Positions 35,011 through 45,112 of a DNA stretch of 64,000 bases are shown here, in pieces. The position numbers and the translations under genes are program-made. A model generated the notes under the pieces. The model was given only the letters and a program-made list of their open reading frames with translations, ran no database searches and was not told the origin of the DNA. This DNA comes from Isoetes taiwanensis (taxonomy: Eukaryota; Streptophyta; Lycopodiopsida; Isoetales; Isoetaceae), in NCBI GenBank assembly GCA_021234155.1, contig JAJEKV010000002.1:1022164-1086163 (forward strand), in the 5' to 3' direction. How positions within the stretch are numbered: position 1 is the stretch's first letter; each line of letters begins with the position of its first letter.

Positions 35011-35183
35011 GCGCGATTTTGGAATAGACATAATCCCAATTTAATTGAATGATGGTTTCACTGATGTTATTTCATCAACGGGTTTAGTCATTCATTGTAT
35101 CAATTTCTAAAAAATTTCAAAACATGATTTTAAGTATATAAATGACAGAACTAATGACTTAAATTGTCTATTCTCTTGTAGTG
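35011..35183 (-). repeat. Right arm and terminus of the candidate CACTA element
   Basis: 35016-35046 is the inverted match of 22637-22668 (ATAATCCCAATTTAATTGAA...). The arm ends TCTATTCTCTTGTAGTG at 35183, the inverse of the terminus at 1824. Confidence 0.5.
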
Positions 35184-35326
35184 TTTTTTGATATCTTGGT
35201 ATGGGTCGAATATTTCAACTGGGTTATGCGGTTTATCCTTTACAAGGCCCACGTGGTGCGGACGTGCTACTACTCATCGAGCATTACTGAATCAAGCTCC
35301 ATTAGCATGGACTGTCTTGTAAGAGG

Positions 35327-35550
35327 CTAGAAGTCTCTAATTTCCTCGAGGCCGGAGGGAACCTGTCCAAGTGCATGCATCAGATTTGACCAGTAGTCAA
35401 TAACCTCATTCATGTAAGCATTAGACCATGAGTTCACACCAGCATGAGAGATCGTTGCCCAATGCATCATGTACTTCGCAATGTACTTCCACCTACCTAG
35501 GATTGGAGATGGGGAGATGTGCTTGCCTGTCTCCATGACACTGGCATCCA
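35327..35550 (-). pseudogene. 3' exon of an unrecognised minus-strand gene
   Basis: A 74-codon frame ending in TAG has convincing composition: VDASVMETGKHISPSPILGR, KYIAKYMMHWATISHAGVNS, SNAYMNEVIDYWSNLMHALG. Upstream lies ATGAG|GTG, usable as a 3' splice site. Upstream of that, a CTAAC branch-point-like motif sits next to the retroelement insertion. If the 12.7-kb element at 35585-48316 is removed, the frame at 48346-49515 ends AAG|GTGTGAG (a 5' splice site), and an intron of roughly 60 nt would join the two in phase. Function unknown. Confidence 0.45.
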
Positions 35551-35584
35551 CCTCATGGAGAATGTCTTTTTTTGGTTAGGACAA

Positions 35585-37198
35585 TGTGACGTCCCCTACT
35601 CCTTATACGATGCACACATCGTATCCGAAGGAGGAGCATTCCCCCTGGCAGCTACACTGACAGGGGCCATCCACCTGACTCCCACTCCCAGTGGAATGAG
35701 CCAACAAGGGAAGAATGGATGTGTCATTCACCCGTCTCCCATCGGGTCGACCTATCTGCGGAAGCGTGAATAAACAAACATGAGCACAAACTAACAGTAT
35801 ATAAATACAATCACCTCGAAGGGTGAGCACACCATCATCATCATATATACAACATCATCAGTATGATCAATATCAACAAGGGAATCCTACCCTAGGCTAT
35901 GACTCAAGAGGGTTCGACTGACAGCTTGGCCCCCAGAAGTCATTGCAGACAGAATTCATGGCAATGGATTTGGCTGGCAAAGGAACATGGCTATTGGGTA
36001 GTCCACTCCATCCGCCCCTCCTGTACACACTTTGCAGAGTGGCTTGATAGGTATTGGGACTGGACCGTAGCCTGCCGGATACGTAGCCAAGAGGGCTACT
36101 ACTGGATTGCATCTCTCCAGCCCCTATATGAGGCAGGAGGAAGGTCACCCTCCCTCCAGAGGCTTCCATGCTCAACACAGGTGGCTAGAGGGCCACTGCC
36201 CTTATTCGACTTGAACCCAATGGAGAGTGACGCATCACTCCACGGGTGTCGAGCCCATGCCTTGCCCACACGCAGTGACAAGGCATTAGACCTAGCTCAC
36301 TAGAATCCCTGGTAGGCCCACACCAGAGGGATTGATCTGTGTTGGGACAAGTACCTCCTTGTTCTGCCGGTCTGGCCTCTCCACCTTCAACCCGGTGGGC
36401 TCCTGTGTACAGGCCGCAATAATTGGGTACTAATGATACTATTCTAGGATCATCTTCTACAAAGCTGCTAGGGTCTTTACCCCCCTTCCCAATACATGGA
36501 GGTCATAGAATGAAATACCAACATTATCATAGAACTTGAAATGAAGAATATCATCTAATCTATTGACCTAAACAACAGAGTTAGGTTTTTTAGTTAGGGC
36601 TTATGATCTTGGGATCTATAAGGCCTCTATGGCTGAACGAATATGCTAAACTACCTCACTGCCTAGCCCAAAGACGGCTTTGCACAACAGAATGACTAGA
36701 TACCTGGTCCTTGACCTGCTCCGGATCCTCGGAATGCATCCATGCTCCTGATCTTGATGAAGATGGATGCTACTCGATGATCTATTGTGCAAAGACGGCT
36801 TTACAGAGCCGAGCAATGCGGAATGGGGTCTTGACTTCGCCGAAATGGCTCAAGGAAACCCTAAATGCGAAAAGGGAAAGAAGCTCTATGAAAACCCTAA
36901 AATGCAAAGAGAGGAAAAGGGTTTAGGGTTTAAGGGGGAACCCTTATATAGAAACCCTTATGGTTAGGTTAAAACATTGGCAAATGGGGTTTAGCCATTT
37001 GGCAATGGGGTCCATGGGGGTTATTAATTGTGTATGTTTATTTAACATGCACAATATTCAAAGTTGCCCCCTAGGTGCAACTCTTGCCCCCTAGGTGCGA
37101 CCTACTACAACCACCAAGTACATGTCATCTGTGACATGTACGGGTGATGTGGCATATAATATACGTATTCGGGGCGTATATTATGCTGGAACGTCACA
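35585..37198 (-). repeat. 3' LTR of the 12.7-kb element
   Basis: About 1614 bp, nearly identical to 46701-48316. It begins (plus strand) TGTGACGTCCCC and ends GGAACGTCACA. It contains two TTTAGGG-like words near 36915 and a TATATAA box near 36950. Confidence 0.95.
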
Positions 37199-37211
37199 TT
37201 CTCCCCACCTT
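37199..37211 (-). promoter_or_regulatory. Polypurine tract
   Basis: The minus strand reads AAGGTGGGGAGAA immediately upstream of the 3' LTR. This is the standard site for plus-strand priming in reverse transcription. The same word precedes the LTR at 52474. Confidence 0.8.
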
Positions 37212-37988
37212 GACTTGATGTTGTCCTCAGCATCACGCGTCTCCCCACCTTGGAAACCTGCATATCCTGCAATCACATTTAATGTACATACAATGCAATT
37301 ACTTCCAGGTGATATGTTAATTAATTGTAATTTATCCTTGCATAAAATCATATTATGGTGAGAGGCTCTTTCGTCCTCTACTTCATCATCTATTTCACAA
37401 AATTTTTATGGCTTATACCATAATTATAAACATAGTCCAAATTTTTTCCTACTTAATGCTCCTTGCCGTGTCCCCACAACACATTATGACAAAATTATGT
37501 GTTGCGAGTCTTCGTAGTGCCATTCCCCTGCCGCTCGACTCCTCTATTGGCCTGCAGGTCCAACACTACGTTAGTACACATTTAATTATTATAAGGGTTG
37601 GTTGTAGGGGAACCACCCATTAATTACAATTATATGAATGCAAGGCATATCTCCCAGCGTAGGAAGATTATGATTCTTCCATCGTGGCCGTGGAGACAGT
37701 GCCATATCATGCCTAGGATGTCAACTCATGCCTACATCTTTAGTTGCCTTTGGCGTGGAGGATGACGTCCTTCCCGTATTTGGGCGTGAAGGATAGAGTC
37801 CTCCCCATCAAGGCATTGACTAGAGGTGGTTTCCTATCAATGCATACCTTAATGACCTCTTATCTCTCAAGGTCGTCTACTTCCGTGGGACGTAAGTAGA
37901 CTTTTTAATCTACCTTCCACTCACCTATCGAGTCGATGTCGACTACTTCGGTGACGAGCCGACCCTTGCATTGCTCCATAAATTCGGG
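37212..37988 (-). other. 3' untranslated region of the retroelement
   Basis: Between the pol stop codon (37989) and the polypurine tract there is no open frame. It is alignable with 52488-53360 of the second copy (for example the CTACTTCCGTGGGAC region at 37877 and 53312). Confidence 0.6.
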
Positions 37989-39199
37989 CTACTGCTTCTC
38001 TAGATCTGATTGTAGCGCCCAAGTAGCATCTTCCACTGGTAAGTGTGTCCACTTCACAAGGTATTGGAGAAATTTTGACCTTCTTGTCTTCTTATAAGCC
38101 CTGTAAAGAAGGACCTCAAGGACGATTTCAAGCTGATTGTCCGTCATTTTCAGCAACTCGGTTGTCTCCAATATCTCCTCTGGATTAGGAGTGTGTTTCT
38201 TTAGGAGACTTACGTGGAAGACCCTATGGATTTTTAGATGTGCTGGCAGGTCCAACTTGTAGGCTTGGGTACCTACTCTTTTGGTAATCCTGAAAGGTCC
38301 AGCCCATCTTGGAGCAAACTTCTTGCAATTGCCGATGCGGAGCTTGGCCTGCTTCACCTTGATCTTCAACCACACCTTGTCTCCCACCTGAAATTCTCTT
38401 ACTGTCCTGCTTGTTGGTGATGCTTTTCTGCCTGCTTCTTGCTGCTAGGAGGTATCCCCTCACCTCCTCCACTAACTCTTGCATCTCCGAAAGCATCTGT
38501 TGGGAGACTTCCACCTTGGACACAGGATTGTGCCAAGTATCCGGATCCGGGGTAAGATATTGGTACCCGTAGTTGATCATAAAAGAACTCATCTGCTCCA
38601 AGACATTTGGAATTCGGAGTTGTTCCGCCTTTGTTTGTTGGCATATCTGGCACTTACGAATGTACCTTGCTATCTCCTTCTTCATGCCAGGCCAGAAGTA
38701 ACTGCTTCTAATTTTGCAGTATGTCTTCATAAACCCTGCATGCCCTGCTATGGGACTATTGTGTGTATCATGTAGGATTAGCTTCCTAACTCCTGAAGAT
38801 TCGGGTACACACAATTTGTTTTTATGGTATAGCAAGTTATTCTCCTTCTTATAGTGCCTAAATGTTTTTCTTTCCTTGTCGGTCCTGGCTTTCTTGCAAA
38901 GACTTGCCCAAACTTCCTTGAAGTCGGCATCTGTTGGCAAGCTTTCTTCAATTTTCTTGCTGAACTCGCTCGTGAGCGTCGAAATTGCATTACAATGCGT
39001 TCTTGTTGCCAAAGGCTTCCTAGAAAGAGCATCTGCAACCACATTGAGCTTTCCTGGCTTATAAATTATCTCGAAGTCATATTCTTCAAGGAATTCCATC
39101 CACCTCCTTTGCCTCAAATTGAAGAGCGGTTGTGTAAATATGTATTGAAGGCTTTGATGATCCGTATCTAGCTGGAATCTTCTTCCCAATAGATAGTGC
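37989..39199 (-). pseudogene. Pol C-terminal part: RNase H end, integrase without catalytic core, chromodomain
   Basis: Frame 39189-38400: LGRR-type start, TDHQSLQYIFTQPLFNLRQR (RNase H end), FEIIYKPGKLNVVADALSR, then the integrase zinc finger (HDTHNSPIAGHAG, then CQICQQTKAEQ; HHCC). Directly after KAEQLRIPNVLEQ the sequence jumps to FMINYGYQYLTPDPDTW, which normally follows the whole DDE catalytic core, so roughly 150 residues with all three acidic residues are deleted (junction near 38590). A frameshift near 38390-38400 leads into WLKIKVKQAKLRIGNCKKF, the GPF-like AGPFRITKRVG, and a C-terminal chromodomain (EVLLYRAYKKTRRSKFLQYL, VKWTHLPVEDATWALQSDLE). The first cage aromatic is absent, as in group II chromodomains. 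Confidence 0.9.
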
Positions 39200-40807
39200 C
39201 TAGATTCTTAAAGCTCTTACAATAGCCAGAAGCTCCTGATCATGCGTTGGGTAGCGCTGTTCCGCAACATTCATTTTCTTCGAATCATAGGTCACTACCC
39301 TTTCCTCCTGCATGAGGACTGCACCTGTTGCTATTCTGCTAGCGTCCGTCGCCACAAGCTTATCTTTGGCCGGGTCTGGCAAGACCAAAACTGGCGCCGT
39401 CGTCAATGCTTCCTTCAATGTGTCAAATGCTTTCTGGGCCTTACTTTGCCAATGAGTTGCTCAATCTTTTATCTTCCCTGCTTTCATAAGATCCGTTAAT
39501 GGTGCTGCTACCTTGATAAAGGTCTTGGCAAACCTTCTATAATAGCCTGCTAGGCCGAGGAAGCTCCTTACTTCATGTGTGTTCTTTGGTGCTGGCCAGT
39601 CTATCACTGCTTCAATCTTGGCAGGGTCCGTGGAGATGCCTTCCGCTATAATCACATGCCCTAGGTACTCCACTCTTTCTGTGGCAAAGTGGCACTTAGA
39701 TAGCTTCGCGAAGAGTTGATGCCTTCTTAGCTTTTCGAGCACCTTTCTCAAATGTTGGGCATGCTCTTCTAGAGATTTGTTGTACACCAAGATGTCGTCG
39801 AAGAAGACTATGATGAAAGAATCTAGGAATTCATGGAAGACATCATTCATGAGCCTCATGAAAGTTGTTGGAGCATTGGACAAACCGAATGGCATCACCG
39901 TGAATTCATAGTGGCCATATCTCATTCTCAAAGCCCACTTGTGGATGTCTTCTTCCTTGATCCTGATCTCGTGATAACCTGATCTCAAGTCTATCTTAGA
40001 AAAGACCTTCGCTCCCTGCAACTGGTCCATGAGATCATCTGATCTAGGCAAGGCATACTTATTCTTAATGGTGTGTTTATTTAACTGGCGGTAGTCAATG
40101 CACATCCTAAGGCTTCCATCCTTCTTCTTTACAAAAAGGATAGGCGCTCCAAAAGGAGAGACACTAGGTCTTATGAACCCTAGGTCTAGCAATTCTTGCA
40201 GTTGCTTCTTCAACTCCGTCAACTCTTCGGTTGACATTCTATAAGGTGCCTTGCTAGTTGGCTTAGTCCCTGGTTCAAGTGCTATTTCACACTCGACTCC
40301 TCTATAGGGTGGAAGCTGCTTGATCTCATCAGGAAATAAGTCCTGAAATTCCTTTATCAACTTTGCTATAGGCTTTGGGAGCTTTTTCACTGCTTTGGCC
40401 TCTTTCTCTTCTTCCGTCTCTTCCTTGTCCGCTTGGAGTCTGAAGATGTAGGCCACTTGCTCTTTCCTTATGCACTTAAGTAATTTCTCGCTCGACATGC
40501 ATTGCATAATTGGTGTTACTTCTTTACCTGCTATCTCGATGATCTTGCCTTCCGGCGTAGTTAAGGTCACCTTACGCTTTCCACAATCAATGATGGCTCC
40601 TGCTGGCCCAAGATAATCCATTCCTATTATCAAATCATATTTGCCGATGTTCATCACTTCGGTTCCCAATACTACGTTGACTCCCGGCAAGTCTATGTTG
40701 AAGTTAATTCTTTTTCCTGCTGTATGCCTGATTGCACCACTAGCCAACACAACCGGTCTAGGCTTTGACTTCAAGGGCTTAAGTCTAGGCTTTGACTTCA
40801 AGGGCAA
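39200..40807 (-). pseudogene. Pol: protease end, reverse transcriptase, RNase H start
   Basis: Frame 40807-39461 (448 codons) has [16 protein letters not shown] (protease C-part), then a full reverse transcriptase: [88 protein letters not shown], the catalytic [11 protein letters not shown], and [18 protein letters not shown] (39461-39463) separates it from RNase H (TDASRIATGAVLMQ, QELLAIVRAL; 39418-39200) in the same frame. A frameshift follows near 39195. A 27-bp in-frame tandem duplication lies at 40755-40803. The protease active site, in the gag frame just upstream, reads LIDTRR where DTG/DSG is expected. Confidence 0.92.
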
Positions 40808-42255
40808 AGTTATGGATGCGCCGTGTATCTATCAAGACTATGAAAGATTTTTCCTTGGCTTTCCCAGTTGTGAAGATTACTTGGTACTGGCTTTCTGCGT
40901 TCTCCGTATCAATGGCTGCAAAAATATGGCACTCACCATGAATATAGTCCGGTGCATCGTCGTCGTCAGCTTCTGTTGGTGTCTCCCATCCCATTTCCGT
41001 TAATGCTGCGTTCATCATCAGGGGGCAGTTGTTTGTCCTATGCCCTGGTTGGAAACACCTAAAGCACAGTTGCTTCTTTATGCACTCCTGCTTCTTCTCT
41101 TTGGGAATGGATTGCAAAAACTGTCTCACTGCCTTGGAATAGTTGGATCTCCCTCCTTGCTCTTTGAAGGTCACCTGTTTCTTATCCTGCTTGCCAGAGT
41201 TTGCATTGCCCTGCTTCCTATAATTAGCATTATACTAAGGCCTGCTGGCTGCTGGGCTCGCCGCTCTTGGGCTATAGCCTCCCGTGCCCTTTCCCTTGTC
41301 ATGGAAATACTACTGTCTTGGTGCATTCTCTTGGGGTCCCGTCCCTTGCAAGCTGACCGCTTTGGATTCCGCTTCTGACACGGTTCTGGGGTTGATTGCT
41401 CTTACTAGTTTCCTGATCTCTTCATTCAACCCCTCTATATAGCCCTCCACTGCGTGCCTTTCACTCAACTTCGGCACATAGAGCCTTAGTCTCATGAATT
41501 CCTCTGTGTACTTTTGAACTGATTTGTTGCCCTGCTGCAATCGGTAAAACTGCTGCATCATGTGACACTTGTGCTCTCTTGGCACATAATGGCGCTTGAA
41601 AGCCTTAGCAAACTTCTTGAACCTGCAACTGTCCCTGCTCAGTCCATGTGCTTTGGAGTAGCCCTTCCACCAAATCCTAGCTGCTCCCTTCAGGTTGGCT
41701 GTAGCTACTTTGCCTTTGTCCTTGTCCTTCATGCCATAGGCATTTCCATATTCCCTCATCTCGTCCAACCATGCTTCTGCTTCCATCCCTGACCTGCTAT
41801 CTCCTAAAAATTGCTCCAGCTTCCTTGCTTTCCATACATTACTGAGCGCTGAGTCGACCTTCTTCTGATAGTCAGATTGTGCCATGCCCCTATCATGGTT
41901 TGGGTTCTCCCGGCGGTCTTGCCTCTCTTCTTCCTGCTCTTCCGATCCGGAGTCAGAGTCTGAACTAGAGTCGGAGGAGCCGCCTGAGCTAGGTGATCTT
42001 CTTCTGTGGGTTCTCTTCCTTTGCTGCACTGTTCGGCCGGCCAGTGTTTCTGGCAATGGCATATTCTGGTCTTGCCCTCATGTTGCTGCTACTGCCAACA
42101 ATGCCCTTATCTCATGAATGTCGGATCGAATCTGTGATAGCTCTTCCTCTGGTGTTACTGCATCAAACTCTTGGCGTAGGTTTCTTGGCTAGAAACGCCT
42201 TGGTGGAGTACGCTCTTGGTCCTGATGTCCTTGTTGTTCAACATTTCTAGGTACT
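40785..42255 (-). pseudogene. Gag with zinc knuckle, broken by four in-frame stops
   Basis: Frame 42062-41310 holds a Ser-rich N-part and the retrotransposon gag core (LEQFLGDSRSGMEAEAWLDE, ARIWWKGYSKAHGL, YRLQQGNKSVQKYTEEFMRL, VEGYIEGLNEEIRKLV). The same frame continues at 41174-40785 with the CCHC zinc knuckle CFRCFQPGHRTNNC and the start of the protease. In-frame stops are TAG 42189-42191, TGA 42078-42080, TAG 41310-41312 and TAG 41235-41237. Both of the last two are followed by TAT. Pol lies in the +1 frame relative to gag. The gag start upstream of 42191 is unclear. Confidence 0.9.
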
Positions 42256-42447
42256 CTAGCTGCATACACATTAGATTATACTCTGATGATTAGTTCATTA
42301 TTTTGTCATTGCATTGGTTGTTTGATGATGTAATTGAGGGGACAAAATTATATGACAAGAAAACAAAATTAAGGTCATGGTTTATATTCATAGATATACT
42401 ATTGCTTTTACATTCAAGATATCAAAAAATTGAAAACATTATTAATT

Positions 42448-43858
42448 TTATTCCTGGAATTTCTTCAAATAATCAGGGTTGTCCTCCAAAACTTTCTTCA
42501 CTTGGGCCGTGCCGATTGTTCTCCCTAGGTTCCTAAGGATGTTTGTGGCCGTGCCTCCTTGAAGTGCTGTCACTAGGTCCTTGATCCTCCTATCCGAAGT
42601 ATATACCTCCCTCATTGCCAACCTGCCCTGCCGTCTGTAGGGGACTGCGAAGTTGAAGATACTTAATGCTATCGTTCTCTTGATAAGGACGACATGGTCG
42701 ATGTTTGGGGCCATCCGAGCATGATTTTCAAATCCCGAGAGGGCGATAAGCATAAAGACTCCTTCTTCACCCCGTGGGCTGAATTGACGGTGTATAACCG
42801 TTATTCTTCCATCTAGGAGTAATGGAAGATAGAACCTAAGGGCTTTATCATGCCCTGCTTCCTCAGCAGAAGTCGAGGTTGCCCTATGTCTTCCCGCGTA
42901 CTCGTCAACCTGCACCTCCTCCAGTTCTCTGAAGTCCTGGTGCACTAATTTCCTCAGGTTGATGATGCCTCCATGCTGCCCTGGTGCCGTTGCCGATGAG
43001 CTAGGTAAGAGTGCTGATGTCGACATACCCTTGATGCCCATGCGCTATTGGATTGCCAGGAACTCTTCTTCTGACGGCAATTCCCTCTCGGTCATCATTT
43101 GTCTGATGCCTGTGTAAGCCTCGATGTCCGATGACGTCTCGCCGGTGTATGTCTTGGCTTCCCCTTATGCTGACGGGGAAGTCTTGAGTTTCTCGATTGA
43201 TGAAGTCGTCGAGATCTGGTTGTTGTCGTAGGAGATGCAGAATTTCATCCACTCTGAAACCCATGTCTCTGCATTCTGGAAGATTTTTAATGTCATGGAG
43301 GCTTAAGTATGCTTCTCCTCCCATGAACACTGGGGTCAAGCTTGTTATTCCTTGCCCAAGTGGTGGGGCTCTTCTTGTTGCTCTGAGTCCTTCTTCGAAG
43401 CCTTGGAGCTGCTGCTCTGCCTGCTGCCTCTCCTGTTCTAGGTCGATGTCTTATGAATCCGATCCGTGTTCCTCCTCTTCTCCCTCCTGTTCGTACTCGA
43501 GGCGCATCTGCTCCTCTTCTGCTGCTGCCATGGCCATGGGTTCAACTTCTAAAGGCTGCAGTGAGGGTTCTCCTATCTGGGTTTGGCCTCGAAGAGATAG
43601 GAAAATAGCTATGGCTGTTGTATAGAAAAAGTACCTCCTCCTATTGACAGAGATAGACATATAATTGGGTAGGCGGACTGCTTTGTTCTCTAAGTACTTG
43701 TCTATGTTTGGGATATCCTGCAGGGCTGACTTAAGGGCCATGCTGGGGGCAAAATATCCTATGCAAGGTGGGAGTTCTACCAAGGACGGTCCTATCTTGG
43801 CATGGAACTCGAACATAATGTCTTGGTAAAAAGGGGTGGCATTGATGGTGGCTTCCAC
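42448..43858 (-). pseudogene. Accessory gene X between the H3-mimic gene and gag
   Basis: About 470 codons read through one in-frame TAA (43451-43453), one frame change near 43150 and one TAG (43045-43047). Pieces: MEATINATPFYQDIMFEFHA, an acidic EEEQMRLEYEQEGEEEEHGS stretch, FMGGEAYLSLHDIKNLPECR, then (43041-42448) LVHQDFRELEEVQVDEYAGR and ILRNLGRTIGTAQVKKVLED. I do not recognise any domain. Ty3/gypsy elements rarely carry genes upstream of gag (Ogre/Tat-type elements do), so its position is notable. Confidence 0.6.
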
Positions 43859-45112
43859 ATCAAGTTCCTTGTGGAAGACGGCAAAGATGGAGTTGAGTTG
43901 ATGTCAGCCTCGGCCACATGAGATGTGGCACTGTACCATCGCCTGAATGCAGTGGTTGCCATGGTCTATGAGCAGCTGGGGATGTCAAACAGATGGGAAA
44001 GCACCTTAGTGGCCTGAAAAATTGGCTTGGAGTGAGGAGCAAGGGTGTAGGATGCAAATGACACTTGTGGTCCTATTTATAGGCAAAACCCTAATTTTGG
44101 GAAAATTCAAAGTTGGGAAATATCTATGATTCTAAGCTCTAGGTATATAATTCACAGACTAACTATGCTAAAGAATGCATTCTAAGGATCCTATAGCAAC
44201 AAATTTCACCTAATTTGGGGAAAGTATGGACAAGCTAGGGCAATTTTAGTGTGACCACTCACCGCGGTGCACCGGGGTCGATTTGGGTTTGCAAACCCCG
44301 GGTGGTCCAAGCGCACTCGAGAGGGGTGGGGCCTTATTTGGGTCAAGGATGATGCCAAACATGGAAATTAAGGATGGAAACCTGCATATCTCGTCGAGGT
44401 AGGTCGGATTGAGCCCTTACTTGCCTCATTTGGACAAGTTTTGGCCTAGTTTTGGGGTCGACCACTCACACAGTGCGCCAGGGTCGAATCGGTTTGCAAA
44501 CCGAATTGGTCTGGGCGCACCCTGTGAGGGGTGTGGCTCCATTTGAGTTAGGGTTGGGCAATTTCTACAAACTAGGGGTCAAATCTTACATTAAGGTGAG
44601 CTGAGTTGAATGATATACTTACTTTCTGCATTTGGACAAGATTTGGCATCAAACCAAGCTCGACCACTCACACAGTGCGCCAGGGTCGAATCGGTTTGCA
44701 AACCGAATTGGTCTGGGCGCACTCTGTGAGGGGTGGGGTCAAAAACACTTGGGTTTGCTCCAAATTTGTTAATTCCAAGTATAGAACTTAGTAACACAAC
44801 CTACTTACACTTGATTTAACACATTGTATTAACAAAATTTATTTACAACAGTCTTAATATGGCTTCTTCTTTATGTATTGGGCTAGCCTTATATCCTTGG
44901 GCATACAAGCTACTCTTTTTGCATGCATAGCACATGCAACAGAGTCTTCGAAGTGTCTGACCACGTGCTGCTCGGCTGCCTCCTATAACGCGAGCAACAT
45001 ATCACCTGTAACTCGCTTGGACTTGTCGAATTCTTGCAAAATCTCCCGTGTCAGCCTCGCGAAGGGAGCTCTGGGGATGATAACTCTGGGGATGATAACT
45101 CTGCTGAAAATG
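43859..45112 (-). other. Non-coding stretch of the retroelement with three hairpin repeats
   Basis: No long frame. It holds hairpin copies at 44255-44330, 44462-44536 and 44664-44738 and a mostly AT-rich remainder. Confidence 0.6.

Larger units (their letters stand above)
1824..35183. mobile_element. Candidate 33-kb CACTA (En/Spm) element with nested insertions
   Basis: The left end begins CACTACAAGAGAAAAG and the right end, read inward on the minus strand, begins CACTACAAGAGAATAG, so 15 of 16 bases match as terminal inverted repeats. The CACTA superfamily is known for CACTAC ends and 3-bp target duplications; both sides here are flanked by TTT (1821-1823 and 35184-35186). CACTA transposase domains lie inside (18-20.2 kb). 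TTT is weak evidence because the local sequence is T-rich, and the inner repeats at 17.57 and 22.66 kb could delimit a smaller element instead. The interior holds a LINE, a SINE, gene scraps and hairpin families. Confidence 0.4.

Noticed and set aside
38778..39171. Alternative frames on both strands across pol
   Set aside because: Shadow frames of the recognised RNase H/integrase sequence.
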